A stretch of DNA of 64,000 bases from CAYNZP01 sp964401835. Lineage in GTDB: Bacteria > Planctomycetota > Phycisphaerae > SM23-33. Every line of letters starts with the position of its first letter. The stretch's first letter is position 1. The stretch spans positions 196,174-260,173 of the forward strand of contig CAYNZP010000002.1 of the NCBI GenBank assembly GCA_964401835.1, written 5' to 3'. Below are positions 25,004-34,341 of this stretch, one piece after another. The notes below the pieces were generated by a model, which saw only the letters and a program-made list of their open reading frames with translations, did no database searches and had not been told where the DNA came from. Made by a program: the position numbers and the translations under genes.

Positions 25004-25674
25004 AATCGTTTCATTAACTCTTCAGGTACGTCAGCAAGGTCGGAAGCGGTCCAGTCTGCCCCTTCCCTACGGAGTTCGTCCGCTGTGAAACTGGTTGTCA
25101 GGCCAAGGCACATCGCACCGGCCGCCTTGGCAGAGCGAACACCATTTGGGGCATCCTCAACGACAAGGCATCGCTGGGCCGGAAGATTAAGCTGCTGGGC
25201 CGCCGTGATAAAAATCTCCGGGTGCGGCTTCTTATTTTCCACATCGCTCCCGCTAAGGCAAACATCGAAAGTTTCCGCAGGGATATCTATTTCGGCAAGG
25301 TTTCCATTTACCTTAACTCGGTCGGCACTGCTGGCAACAGCCAATTTCAAACCTTTTTTACGAGTAGCCGAAACAAATTCCCGCACACCATTAAGCGGAT
25401 CAAGCCGGCCCTTAATAATATCCAGATAGATTTCGTAGGTTCGTGCTTTATCACACTCCAAGTTCCAGTCGATACCGTATTTTTCGGCAACTCCACCGAT
25501 ATAACGATTCTCTCCGGTTCCGACGAACGGCTCAAAATCTTCGGGCCTTACCGTGCAGTTGTAGGTTTCAGCAAACATTTTACAGGCAGCCTCAGCGATG
25601 AATTCTTCCGAGTCGCACAATACGCCGTCCATATCGAAAATGATGCCAAGAATTTTACTGTTCGCTTCGCTCAT
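25000..25674 (-). CDS. HAD-superfamily sugar-phosphate hydrolase (beta-phosphoglucomutase-like)
   Basis: A 224-residue HAD hydrolase. Catalytic aspartates D14 and D16 sit in IIFDMDGVLCDSEE; motif II is AVASSADRVK, and later motifs are KKPHPEIF and CLVVEDAPNGVRSAKAAG. The helical cap between residues 20 and 90 matches the beta-phosphoglucomutase/phosphatase subgroup. It is encoded just before, and overlapping, a PfkB kinase, so a role in sugar-phosphate turnover is likely. Whether it is a phosphatase or mutase cannot be read from the motifs. Confidence 0.85.
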   Translation of the reverse strand: MSEANSKILGIIFDMDGVLCDSEEFIAEAACKMFAETYNCTVRPEDFEPFVGTGENRYIGGVAEKYGIDWNLECDKARTYEIYLDIIKGRLDPLNGVREFVSATRKKGLKLAVASSADRVKVNGNLAEIDIPAETFDVCLSGSDVENKKPHPEIFITAAQQLNLPAQRCLVVEDAPNGVRSAKAAGAMCLGLTTSFTADELRREGADWTASDLADVPEELMKRL

Positions 25675-25838
25675 AACGCCCTGCTAATAAAATTAATCGG
25701 GATTTCCCAAATGAACTCGGCCCACGACAACCGTAGGCCTTTGTGATGATTCTACTAAGGTTTCGGGAACCGTCAAACTATTCCCAGATTCCAAAAAGAG
25801 GCCATTTGCATGGCATTGGGATGTGATATTGCCCGAAA

Positions 25839-25865
25839 GAGCCCTCGGGCCGCGGCTTTGGGCTC
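25839..25865 (-). terminator. hairpin downstream of the lrp-type gene
   Basis: GAGCCC (25839-25844) pairs with GGGCTC (25860-25865). On the minus strand TTTC follows. It lies 18 bases after the Lrp-type gene and is a plausible but weak terminator of the ald-lrp pair. Confidence 0.4.
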
Positions 25866-25882
25866 AAACCCTCGGTCATCGA

Positions 25883-26317
25883 CTACACAAGTTTTTGATA
25901 GTTCTTAAGCAGCAAAAAGCTTTCGGTCTTTGATATGCCCTTGATGCCGGAAAGAATCTCTGTAAGAAATTTAACCAATCCATGGTTGGAATCGACCAGT
26001 ACTTCCACCATCAAATCATACCTGCCAGATATAAGCGAGACAGAAAGCACGTTTTCCAACTCTGATATTTCTTTGGCTTTGGCATCCAGGAGACTGGTTT
26101 CAGCTACGTTTACCCCGATAACTGCGAGTTGCTGGTTCTCGAGCACATCGGGATTGATAAGTGCCCGGACCTGCAAAATTTTCTCATCTTTCAGCCGTTG
26201 AAGCCGGCGTCGAATCATACCCTCGGAAACACCGAGCGATTGGGCGATTTTATTGTTGGGCTGATGCCCTTGCCGAAGGATATCTATGATTTTCCAGTCT
26301 GTCTTGTCCGGCTGCAT
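25883..26317 (-). CDS. Lrp/AsnC-family transcriptional regulator
   Basis: A 144-residue regulator: N-terminal winged helix (WKIIDILRQGHQPNNKIAQSLGVSEGMIRRRLQRLKDE) and C-terminal ligand-binding RAM domain (VLSVSLISGRYDLMVEVLVDS). Such proteins form octamers that respond to amino acids. It starts four bases after alanine dehydrogenase, so it is co-transcribed, and the most likely target is ald itself with alanine as effector, as known for AldR in mycobacteria. The end of the gene is LLKNYQKLV. Confidence 0.9.
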   Translation of the reverse strand: MQPDKTDWKIIDILRQGHQPNNKIAQSLGVSEGMIRRRLQRLKDEKILQVRALINPDVLENQQLAVIGVNVAETSLLDAKAKEISELENVLSVSLISGRYDLMVEVLVDSNHGLVKFLTEILSGIKGISKTESFLLLKNYQKLV

Positions 26318-26321
26318 TTGC

Positions 26322-27443
26322 TTACTCCATATTTAAAACTTCCTCCGCAGGTGTATACTCCATATTGAAGGCCTCGGCAACGTTTTTATACACGCACTTA
26401 CCAGCATAAGTGTTCAAGCCAAAACGCAGTGCCGACGACCTTCGGCAGGCCTCTTCAAGACCGTTATCAGCAATCATAAGGCCGTAAGGCAGGGTCGTAC
26501 TTGTAAGTGCATTGGTGGAAGTCAACGCAACGGCGCCTGGCATATTAGCAACACAATAATGGACTACATCATCAATAATAAATACCGGATCATCATGTGT
26601 TGTCGGGCGGGTAGTTTCGCAACATCCCCCCTGGTCAACGGCTACATCAACGATTACCGCTCCCTTTTTCATTATCTTGAGATGCTCTCGGCGAATTATT
26701 TTAGGAGCCTTTGCGCCAGTAATCAGAATCGCGCCGATCACTACATCGCTTTGGGCTAAGGCGGTCTCGAGATTGTGCTGGTTACTATATAGCGTCTTAA
26801 CACGCATGCCAAAAATATCATCCAGATACTCCATGCGGCTGGCACTGATATCCATGACTGTTACATCTGCACCCATCCCAAGGGCAATCTTGCAGGCATT
26901 CGTGCCGACCACCCCACCGCCTATGATTGTAACCTTTGCGGGCGCCACGCCGGGCACACCACCCATAAGCACACCGCGCCCTCCGAATGGCTTTTCCAGA
27001 TACTTGGCGGCTTCCTGGGCACTTAACCGGCCGGCGATTTCACTCATTGGCTTTAAACACGGTAACTCGCCGTTGTCCAATTCAATAGTCTCGTAGGCAA
27101 CTCCCTTAACACCCCGGGCCAGTAGTGCCTCGGTCTGCGGTTTATCTGCGGCAAGGTGCAAAAAGGTATACAGTATCTGTCCTTCATGGAATAGTGGATA
27201 TTCTTCCGGCTGTGGCTCTTTGACTTTGACGATCATATCGCAGCCGTCAAAGATTGCCTGGCGATCGGTAACTATTTTCGCACCGGCTGAGATATATTGC
27301 TCATCTTCAAATCCTGCTTCCAGACCCGCATTTTGTTGGACTAAAACATCGTGCCCATGTGACACATAAGCTTTGACGCATGCAGGAGTCAATCCAACTC
27401 GGTACTCATGTACCTTGATTTCTTTTACCGTTCCAATTTTCAT
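26322..27443 (-). CDS. ald: alanine dehydrogenase
   Basis: NAD-dependent enzyme interconverting L-alanine and pyruvate plus ammonia. The start at 27443 (MKIGTVKEIKVHEYRVGLTP) is the family start; the frame extends 34 codons further upstream with no similarity to the family. The 373 residues contain the substrate residues R15, K75 in IVKVKEP and H96 in TFLHLAAD, and the NAD-binding loop VTIIGGGVVGTNACKIALGM. It is followed after four bases by an Lrp-type regulator. AGGGA lies before the ATG. Confidence 0.95.
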   Translation of the reverse strand: MKIGTVKEIKVHEYRVGLTPACVKAYVSHGHDVLVQQNAGLEAGFEDEQYISAGAKIVTDRQAIFDGCDMIVKVKEPQPEEYPLFHEGQILYTFLHLAADKPQTEALLARGVKGVAYETIELDNGELPCLKPMSEIAGRLSAQEAAKYLEKPFGGRGVLMGGVPGVAPAKVTIIGGGVVGTNACKIALGMGADVTVMDISASRMEYLDDIFGMRVKTLYSNQHNLETALAQSDVVIGAILITGAKAPKIIRREHLKIMKKGAVIVDVAVDQGGCCETTRPTTHDDPVFIIDDVVHYCVANMPGAVALTSTNALTSTTLPYGLMIADNGLEEACRRSSALRFGLNTYAGKCVYKNVAEAFNMEYTPAEEVLNME

Positions 27444-27737
27444 AACAAAATCCCTAAAGCAGACAAAATGACACAAAAAAGCACTCCCCTTATATTTTAT
27501 TACGATTTGCGTCGTTTTCAAGCTCGTTTTTACGTTTTGCTCCATTTTGTCTCGAACAAAACCGGCGGCGTTTCAGGGGAAAAGGTCTGGGGATTTTCCT
27601 GGGATGACACAACCCTACAAAGTTCATCTTTGCGATGGAAATTAAAACCTTTTTTGGCTATATATACTTATTAAGTTTGGATTTACATATTGACGCCTCA
27701 TTGGCAATAATAAAATCACAGCACCCGGAGAGGTCAA

Positions 27738-29159
27738 ATGACACTGAAAGCAACTATCTCTGCGATGGCATTGCTTATTATTTTGTCCGGCTGCGAGGGT
27801 CGCCGCAAAACTCAACCGTTGGCACGTCAGAAGATTCTTTCCGCACAAAAACTCTCTCTCTCGTCATCTGTGCAAGCAAAAGACGAGAAGCCCAAGCCCT
27901 CGTTTCCAGATAACCCTTCCCTTTCGGACTATCTGGCCTACGCAGCCTTGAATAACCCTGCCCTGGAGGCAGCTTTCAATCATTGGAAGGCTTCTCTGGA
28001 GCAAGTCCCGCAGGTCAAGGCCCTTCCTGACCCGCGATTTACCTACAGGTATTACATTCGCGAGGTGGAAACACGCGTCGGTCCGCAGCGAAACAGCCTG
28101 CAGTTGGCCCAAACGTTTCCCTGGCTGAGCAAACTCAAGTTGCGAGGCGGTGCTGCCATGGACGCTGCCGATGCCGCCAGTCAACAATTCCAGGCGGAAA
28201 AATTGAAGCTCTTTCGCCAGGTCAAGGACGCCTATTACGACTTCTATTATCTTGGCCGAGCCATATCGATTACCAAGGAAAACCTTCGACTGCTTGAGCA
28301 TGTTGAAAGTGTCGTGCGTGCCAGATACCGCGCAGGAACGGCTGAACATCCGGACCTTATCCGCGTTCAAGTTGAGCTTGGAAAGCTCTCCGACCGAATG
28401 CGAAGTCTTATTGATATGAAATCACCAGTAGAGGCGCATCTGGCAGCCTTGCTGAACCTGCCAGCCGAAAAAATTTTGCCGCTTCCCACAGAAATCGAAC
28501 CTGCGGAAATTTCAGCTTCCGACCAGGACCTGATAGATTGGGCAATTGAAAACAACCCGCAGCTCAAGACGCTGGAAGCCCAAGTTACCCGCAGCAAAAA
28601 GAATATCCAACTCGCCCAGCAGGAATATATCCCCGACGTTACTTTGGGCCTGACGTGGATAGACACGGGAAACCGCCTCAGTACTCCAAAGCCAAGCGAC
28701 AGCGGCCAGGACGCCGTCATCGCGATGGCTTCTGTAAACGTGCCAATCTGGTTTGACCGAATAAAGGCGGGCGTAAGACAAGCTCGTTTCCGTCACGTCG
28801 CAGCCAGCAAGCTAAAGGCCGACAAAACAAACTCCCTCATCGCGGAACTGAAACTCGCATCCTACCGCTATCGCGATGCACAGGGGAAAATCAATCTTTA
28901 CCGGAAGGTACTTTTACCCAAGGCAGAGGAATCTCTGAAAGTCAACGAGGCGGCTTATCGCAGCGGGAAGGTCAGCTTCAGTGATTTGGTAGACGCTCAG
29001 CGAATTCTTTTGGAATTTCAACTTACACTCGAACGTGCTCTTGCCGACCGAGCCAAGCAACTAGCCAAGCTTGACATGCTAGTCGGAACCGACATCCCAC
29101 GCTCCCAGAGCGACAGTCATACCAACAACACTAATGACGCTATAATTCAGACGGAGTAA
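27738..29159 (+). CDS. outer membrane efflux lipoprotein (CusC/TolC family)
   Basis: A 473-residue outer membrane channel component. A lipoprotein signal peptide ends in LSGC (C19), and the mature part has the TolC-type duplicated helical repeat (NPALEAAFNHWKASLEQV, SLQLAQTFPWLSKLKLRG, NPQLKTLEAQVTRSKKNI, AYRSGKVSFSDLVDAQR). It starts a cus-like operon: cusB follows after five bases and cusA overlaps cusB. TTGACG at about 27,690 with TAAAAT 15 bases further is a possible promoter. It would form the exit duct for metal efflux. Confidence 0.92.
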   Translation: MTLKATISAMALLIILSGCEGRRKTQPLARQKILSAQKLSLSSSVQAKDEKPKPSFPDNPSLSDYLAYAALNNPALEAAFNHWKASLEQVPQVKALPDPRFTYRYYIREVETRVGPQRNSLQLAQTFPWLSKLKLRGGAAMDAADAASQQFQAEKLKLFRQVKDAYYDFYYLGRAISITKENLRLLEHVESVVRARYRAGTAEHPDLIRVQVELGKLSDRMRSLIDMKSPVEAHLAALLNLPAEKILPLPTEIEPAEISASDQDLIDWAIENNPQLKTLEAQVTRSKKNIQLAQQEYIPDVTLGLTWIDTGNRLSTPKPSDSGQDAVIAMASVNVPIWFDRIKAGVRQARFRHVAASKLKADKTNSLIAELKLASYRYRDAQGKINLYRKVLLPKAEESLKVNEAAYRSGKVSFSDLVDAQRILLEFQLTLERALADRAKQLAKLDMLVGTDIPRSQSDSHTNNTNDAIIQTE

Positions 29160-29164
29160 TTTAA

Positions 29165-30640
29165 ATGCCAGAATCCACAGGGCGAAAGATAATCCGACAG
29201 TGGAAGTTAATTCTCGGGGTTGTTGTGGGGTTGCTGATAGGGCTTGTAATTCACTGGGCTTTAATCCCCACCCAGCCGCACGAAGATGACCACACGAAAC
29301 ACGCGCAACAACAAGCCACCCGGTGGACCTGCTCGATGCATCCACAGGTCGACCAACCCAAGCCAGGCCTCTGCCCAATCTGCAACATGAAGCTTATCCC
29401 CTTGAAAGTGGATTCTGATGGCAAAGATCCGATGCATATTTCCTTCAGCGAAAATGCCAAGGCATTGATGGATATCGAAACCGTAGCGGTTGAGCGGAAG
29501 TTCGTCACAGCTGAGGTGCGAATGGTCGGCAAGATTGACTACGACGATACGCGCCTTGCACATATCACCGCATGGGTGCCGGGAAGACTCGACAGGCTTT
29601 TCGTGGACTATGCAGGGATAAAAATCAACGAAGGGGACCATATGGTAGAGATTTTTTCCCCGGACCTGCTGGCCGCACAGGAAGAATTTCTCCAGGCGTA
29701 TAATTCCAAACTCGGCCTTACCGAATCGGACTCAAAGTTGGTCAGAGAATCGGTGGAGGCAACTTTCCTTGCTGCCCGCGAGAAACTGACTCTTCTGGGC
29801 CTGACGGACAAACAAATCGAAGAACTCGTCGCCCAGGGCAAGTCCTCCGACAGGTTAACGATCTACGCATCGATCGGGGGAATCGTTATCGACAAGCACG
29901 TCCAACAGGGAGCGTATGTAAAAACCGGCACTCGAATCTACACAATCGCCGATCTTTCAAAAGTATGGGTAAGGCTGGACGCGTATGAGTCGGACCTGGC
30001 TTGGCTGCGATACGGGCAGATGGTCGAATTCACGACTGAATCTCTACCGGGCAGAAAGTTCAGCGGCATGGTCTCGTTCATCGACCCGGTTCTTACCGAG
30101 AAAACCCGCACAGTGAAGGTTCGTGTGAATGCTGAAAACGCTGACGCCGCCCTTAAGCCCGGCATGTTTATCCGTTCCGTCGTCCGATCCGAAATTACTT
30201 CTGGCGGCAAGGTGATAGGACCTCGTCTGGCCGGTAAATGGATATCCCCGATGCACCCGGAAATTATAAAGGACGCACCCGGCGATTGCGACATCTGCGG
30301 AATGCCCTTGGTAAAGGCCGAGTCGCTCAACTACGCCAGCGTAGATGCCGCTACCGCAAAAGCTCCTCTGGTGATACCAGCCTCGGCTGTGTTGCGGACA
30401 GGCAAGCGGGCAATCGTTTATGTAGATGTCCCGGAAACCGACGAACCTACCTTCGAAATGCGAGAGATAACACTCGGAGCCCGCGCTGGCGAAAGTTATC
30501 TGGTTGAAGATGGCCTTTCCGAAGGCGAGCGAGTCGTTGTCAAAGGCAACTTTAAGATCGACAGCGAAAGACAGATTCAGGGCTTGCCCAGCATGATGGA
30601 CCGCGAAGGGGCCAAAAAAACACATGAGCATAGACATTAA
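29165..30640 (+). CDS. RND periplasmic adaptor with two heavy-metal-binding domains (CusB family)
   Basis: A 491-residue membrane-fusion protein that links the inner membrane pump to the outer membrane channel. A transmembrane anchor lies at about residues 15-35. Two heavy-metal-binding domains are present: WTCSMHPQVDQPKPGLCPIC near residue 57 and WISPMHPEIIKDAPGDCDIC near residue 360. Between them are the lipoyl/barrel-sandwich and beta-barrel parts (AWVPGRLDRLFVDYAG, GIVIDKHVQQGAYVKTGTRI). The CxxC and MHP motifs suggest Cu(I)/Ag(I) or Zn capture. It overlaps cusA by 17 bases. Confidence 0.93.
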   Translation: MPESTGRKIIRQWKLILGVVVGLLIGLVIHWALIPTQPHEDDHTKHAQQQATRWTCSMHPQVDQPKPGLCPICNMKLIPLKVDSDGKDPMHISFSENAKALMDIETVAVERKFVTAEVRMVGKIDYDDTRLAHITAWVPGRLDRLFVDYAGIKINEGDHMVEIFSPDLLAAQEEFLQAYNSKLGLTESDSKLVRESVEATFLAAREKLTLLGLTDKQIEELVAQGKSSDRLTIYASIGGIVIDKHVQQGAYVKTGTRIYTIADLSKVWVRLDAYESDLAWLRYGQMVEFTTESLPGRKFSGMVSFIDPVLTEKTRTVKVRVNAENADAALKPGMFIRSVVRSEITSGGKVIGPRLAGKWISPMHPEIIKDAPGDCDICGMPLVKAESLNYASVDAATAKAPLVIPASAVLRTGKRAIVYVDVPETDEPTFEMREITLGARAGESYLVEDGLSEGERVVVKGNFKIDSERQIQGLPSMMDREGAKKTHEHRH

Positions 30641-33600
30641 TCCCAACGACAATCTCCTCGAACCCACCCCACAGCAACGGTCCCCGCTTGGCCGGTTGGT
30701 TGGTTTTTGCCTGAAAAATCGCCTGATAGTTTTACTGGGCGTTTTATCATTAGTGTTCTGGTCGCTTGCCAACGCCCCATTCGATTGGGATATGGGCCCG
30801 TTGCTGAGAGACCCAGTGCCCGTAGACGCGATACCGGATATCGGCGAGAACCAACAGATAGTTTTTACAGAATGGCCCGGCCGTTCGCCACGCGACGTTG
30901 ACGACCAGATAACCTACCCACTGACGACAGAACTACTCGGCCTCAAAGATGTCAAGACGGTTCGTAGCAGTTCCATGTTCGGGTTTTCATCCATTTATGT
31001 AATCTTCGACGAAAAGGCTAAGTTTTATGAAACTCGCACGCGCCTGCTGGAAAAGCTCAACTCTCTTCCGCGAGGATTGCTGCCAGAAGGCGTAGCCCCA
31101 CGACTGGGCCCGGACGCGACCGCCCTTGGGCAGGTCTTCTGGTACACGCTGGAAGGCAGAGACCCGCAGGGCAAGCCCGCTGGTGGCTGGGATCTGGAAG
31201 AACTTCGCTCGCTTCAGGACTGGCAAGTGCGGCCCGGCCTGGCCGCAGCCGGAGGCGTAGCGGAGGTAGCCTCTGTTGGCGGGTTCGTCCGCGAATACCA
31301 GGTAGATATTGACCCCGACGCCATGCGTGCGCACGGTGTAACGCTTGCGGAGATTTACAAAGCGATAAAGGCCTCCAATATCGACGTAAGCGCAAAAACA
31401 ATTGAACTCAATCGCGTTGAATACTTCCTGCGCGGCATCGGTTTCATACAGAATCTTGGGGATATTGAAAACGCTGTCGTAAAAGTTTCAGACAATGTAC
31501 CCATCCTGGTTAAGCACGTGGCGAGCGTCAATTTCGGGCCAGCCGCTCGACGTGGCGCGTTGGACAAAGAAGGCGCCGAAGCCGTTGGCGGAGTAGCTGT
31601 CGCCCGCTTCGGAGCAAATCCGCTGGAAGTAATCAAGAACGTAAAGGAACAGATAAAACAAATCTCCCCCGCCCTGCCAGAAAAGACCCTAGCAGACGGA
31701 ACAGTCAGCAAGGTAACGATAGTGCCCTTCTACGATAGAACGGGCCTGATTTACGAAACGCTCGGAACACTGGAAAGCGCCCTGCGTAATCAGATTATCA
31801 TCACCATCGTCGTCGTAACGCTGATGCTGATGCACCTGAGGTCAAGCCTGATTATCTCACTCATACTTCCGCTGGCGGTGGGCATGGGCTTTATCGCAAT
31901 GAAACTGTTCGGCGTTGACGCGAATATCGTCGCACTATCCGGCATCGCCATCGCAATCGGAACGATAGTGGATATGGGAATTGTCATCTGCGAAAACATC
32001 CTTCGCCATCTGAAAAATTCCCCGCCGGAATTATCCAAGCTTGAGGTGGTCCATCGCGCCACCAGCGAGGTCGGCAGCGCCGTCCTGACAGCTGTGCTTA
32101 CGACCGTTGTCGGTTTTCTGCCGGTATTTACAATGACGGGCCCGGAAGGTAAGCTCTTCAAGCCGCTTGCCTTTACCAAAACGTTTGTCCTTATCGCCTC
32201 GATTCTTTTGGCCCTGCTGGCCGTTCCGACGGCTGCGTATCTCCTGTATCGCAGAAAACCCAAACCATCAAATCTCGCCCCCTCTCGCCTGAAAAAATAT
32301 GGGCCGCGAATAGTCAACATACTGATCGTTATCGTGGTAGCTGTAATTCTGACGATCTACTGGCGGCCGTTGGGACAAATGAAATCCCTGCTGAGCAATC
32401 TCGTGTTCGTCGTAATTATGGTAGCCCTTCTCATTATTGCTTTCCGACTTTTCCAATGGGCCTATCCAGCAATTCTGCGGTGGTGTCTGCGACATAAAAA
32501 AGTTTTTCTTGCCATTCCAATCGTGCTGGTGATTCTGGCTGTCGTCATCCTGGCAGGTCTTGGCGAAGAGTTTATGCCGCCGCTGAACGAAGGGTCTTTT
32601 CTCTATATGCCAACAACGATGGTACACGCATCAATTGGCGAAGCCCTGGACATATTGGCCCAGCAGGACAAGGCGTTTCGCGCAATCCCCGAAGTTGACA
32701 TGGTCGTCGGCAAGATCGGCCGCGTCGATTCGCCGCTGGACCCTGCACCGATATCCATGATAGAAACGCTCATTACCTATAAGCCTCAATACCGGCGCGA
32801 CGAAGACGGCAATTACGTCCGCCAATGGCGAAGTCACATTCGCAAACCCGACGATATCTGGGACGAAATTGTCAAGGCCGGCAAAATTCCCGGTGTGACA
32901 TCAGCCCCGAAACTTCAGCCCATAGAGACGCGGCTTGTGATGTTGCAGACGGGCATGCGGTCCGCGATGGGAATAAAAATCAAGGGGTCAAATCTAAAGA
33001 CCATTGAGAAGGTCGGCATCGAAATCGAGCACCTGCTCAGGCAGGTTCCGAGCATCGAAGCAGCCGCCGTCAACGCCGAACGTATCGTGGGAAAACCCTA
33101 CATAATCATCGACCCGCGGGCTGAAAAAATTGATCTTGCAAAGACACGTTACGGGCTGAATGTTGAAGACATTCTCCGTACGGTCGAGGTGGCTGTCGGT
33201 GGAGAAAGGGTTACCACCACTGTTGAAGGCCGCGAGCGTTACGGCGTCCGCGTGCGATACCAACGCGAACTTCGCGACGATATCGACTCACTGGGCAAGA
33301 TTCTGGTTGCGGGCAAAACGGGCCAGCAGATTCCACTGGCCCAACTCGTCGAGATTCGCTACGAGCCCGGCCCGCAGGTCATCAAGAGCGAGGACACCTT
33401 CAAGGTCGGTTACGTCACGTTCGGCAAAAAACCAGGCAAGGCTGAGGTGCAGGTCGTTGAGCAGGCACGAGCCCATCTTCAGACGGCTCAGGATAGCGGA
33501 GAACTGGTCCTACCGGCCGGCGTGAGCTACAACTTCGCCGGAACCTATGAACATCAGCTTCGCGCCCGACGCACCCTTTATATTGTTTTGCCGACAGCTC

Positions 33601-34166
33601 TGCTGATAATTTTCGTCATCCTGTACCTTCAGTTCCGCTCTACCAGTACAACGCTGATGGTCTTCAGCGGCATCGGCGTGGCGTTCGCGGGCGGGTTTAT
33701 TCTCCTCTGGCTTTACAGCACGGGATGGTTCATGGACCTCGAGCTTTTCGGCCGAAATATGCGGGACATTTTCCAGGTACATACAATCAATCTAAGCATC
33801 GCGGTGTGGGTTGGCTTTTTGGCGTTGTTCGGAATCGCCACTGATAACGGCGTTATCCAATCGACCTATCTCGAACAGGTGTTCGGCCAGCGCAAACCAA
33901 ACTCAATTGACGAAATCCGCGAAGCTACCGTTATCGCTGCCAAGCGAAGGATTCGACCCTGCCTTATGACAACGGCCACAACGATACTCGCCCTGCTGCC
34001 GGTGCTGACATCAGTCGGACGTGGAAGTGATATCATGGTGCCGATGGCTATCCCGTCGTTTGGCGGGATGACAATCGCAATCCTGACGACGCTGGTAGTG
34101 CCAGTTCTTTATTGCGGCGCAAAGGAACTTCGCCATAGAAAATCCTACATCCAAAAGACAGATTGA
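30624..34166 (+). CDS. heavy-metal efflux RND pump (CusA family)
   Basis: A 1180-residue inner membrane proton antiporter of the HME-RND family that extrudes metal ions from periplasm and cytoplasm. It has the classical 12-segment layout with two large periplasmic loops. Recognisable family segments include DAIPDIGENQQIVFTEWPG, VDDQITYPLTTELLGL, the proton relay helix IAIGTIVDMGIVICENIL, and MPPLNEGSFLYMPTT. It is longer than E. coli CusA (1047) because of an extra hydrophobic stretch and basic segment around residues 545-620. Metal specificity cannot be fixed from the sequence; CusA-like Cu/Ag is the best guess given the adaptor. Confidence 0.94.
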   Translation: MSIDINPNDNLLEPTPQQRSPLGRLVGFCLKNRLIVLLGVLSLVFWSLANAPFDWDMGPLLRDPVPVDAIPDIGENQQIVFTEWPGRSPRDVDDQITYPLTTELLGLKDVKTVRSSSMFGFSSIYVIFDEKAKFYETRTRLLEKLNSLPRGLLPEGVAPRLGPDATALGQVFWYTLEGRDPQGKPAGGWDLEELRSLQDWQVRPGLAAAGGVAEVASVGGFVREYQVDIDPDAMRAHGVTLAEIYKAIKASNIDVSAKTIELNRVEYFLRGIGFIQNLGDIENAVVKVSDNVPILVKHVASVNFGPAARRGALDKEGAEAVGGVAVARFGANPLEVIKNVKEQIKQISPALPEKTLADGTVSKVTIVPFYDRTGLIYETLGTLESALRNQIIITIVVVTLMLMHLRSSLIISLILPLAVGMGFIAMKLFGVDANIVALSGIAIAIGTIVDMGIVICENILRHLKNSPPELSKLEVVHRATSEVGSAVLTAVLTTVVGFLPVFTMTGPEGKLFKPLAFTKTFVLIASILLALLAVPTAAYLLYRRKPKPSNLAPSRLKKYGPRIVNILIVIVVAVILTIYWRPLGQMKSLLSNLVFVVIMVALLIIAFRLFQWAYPAILRWCLRHKKVFLAIPIVLVILAVVILAGLGEEFMPPLNEGSFLYMPTTMVHASIGEALDILAQQDKAFRAIPEVDMVVGKIGRVDSPLDPAPISMIETLITYKPQYRRDEDGNYVRQWRSHIRKPDDIWDEIVKAGKIPGVTSAPKLQPIETRLVMLQTGMRSAMGIKIKGSNLKTIEKVGIEIEHLLRQVPSIEAAAVNAERIVGKPYIIIDPRAEKIDLAKTRYGLNVEDILRTVEVAVGGERVTTTVEGRERYGVRVRYQRELRDDIDSLGKILVAGKTGQQIPLAQLVEIRYEPGPQVIKSEDTFKVGYVTFGKKPGKAEVQVVEQARAHLQTAQDSGELVLPAGVSYNFAGTYEHQLRARRTLYIVLPTALLIIFVILYLQFRSTSTTLMVFSGIGVAFAGGFILLWLYSTGWFMDLELFGRNMRDIFQVHTINLSIAVWVGFLALFGIATDNGVIQSTYLEQVFGQRKPNSIDEIREATVIAAKRRIRPCLMTTATTILALLPVLTSVGRGSDIMVPMAIPSFGGMTIAILTTLVVPVLYCGAKELRHRKSYIQKTD

Positions 34167-34341
34167 CTTTTGTTTCAGGCTTCCTTGATATCCCTTGTCA
34201 TTATTGGTAGATTTCAACAAATGCCGGCGAGATACCTGGTATATCAGGCGTCTTTGTTTTAAGCGGCTATTCCGATAACAGATTGATGAATAATAAGTTA
34301 TCGATGGAAGCACTAGCATCATGATTTGAAAGGAGTTCCAA

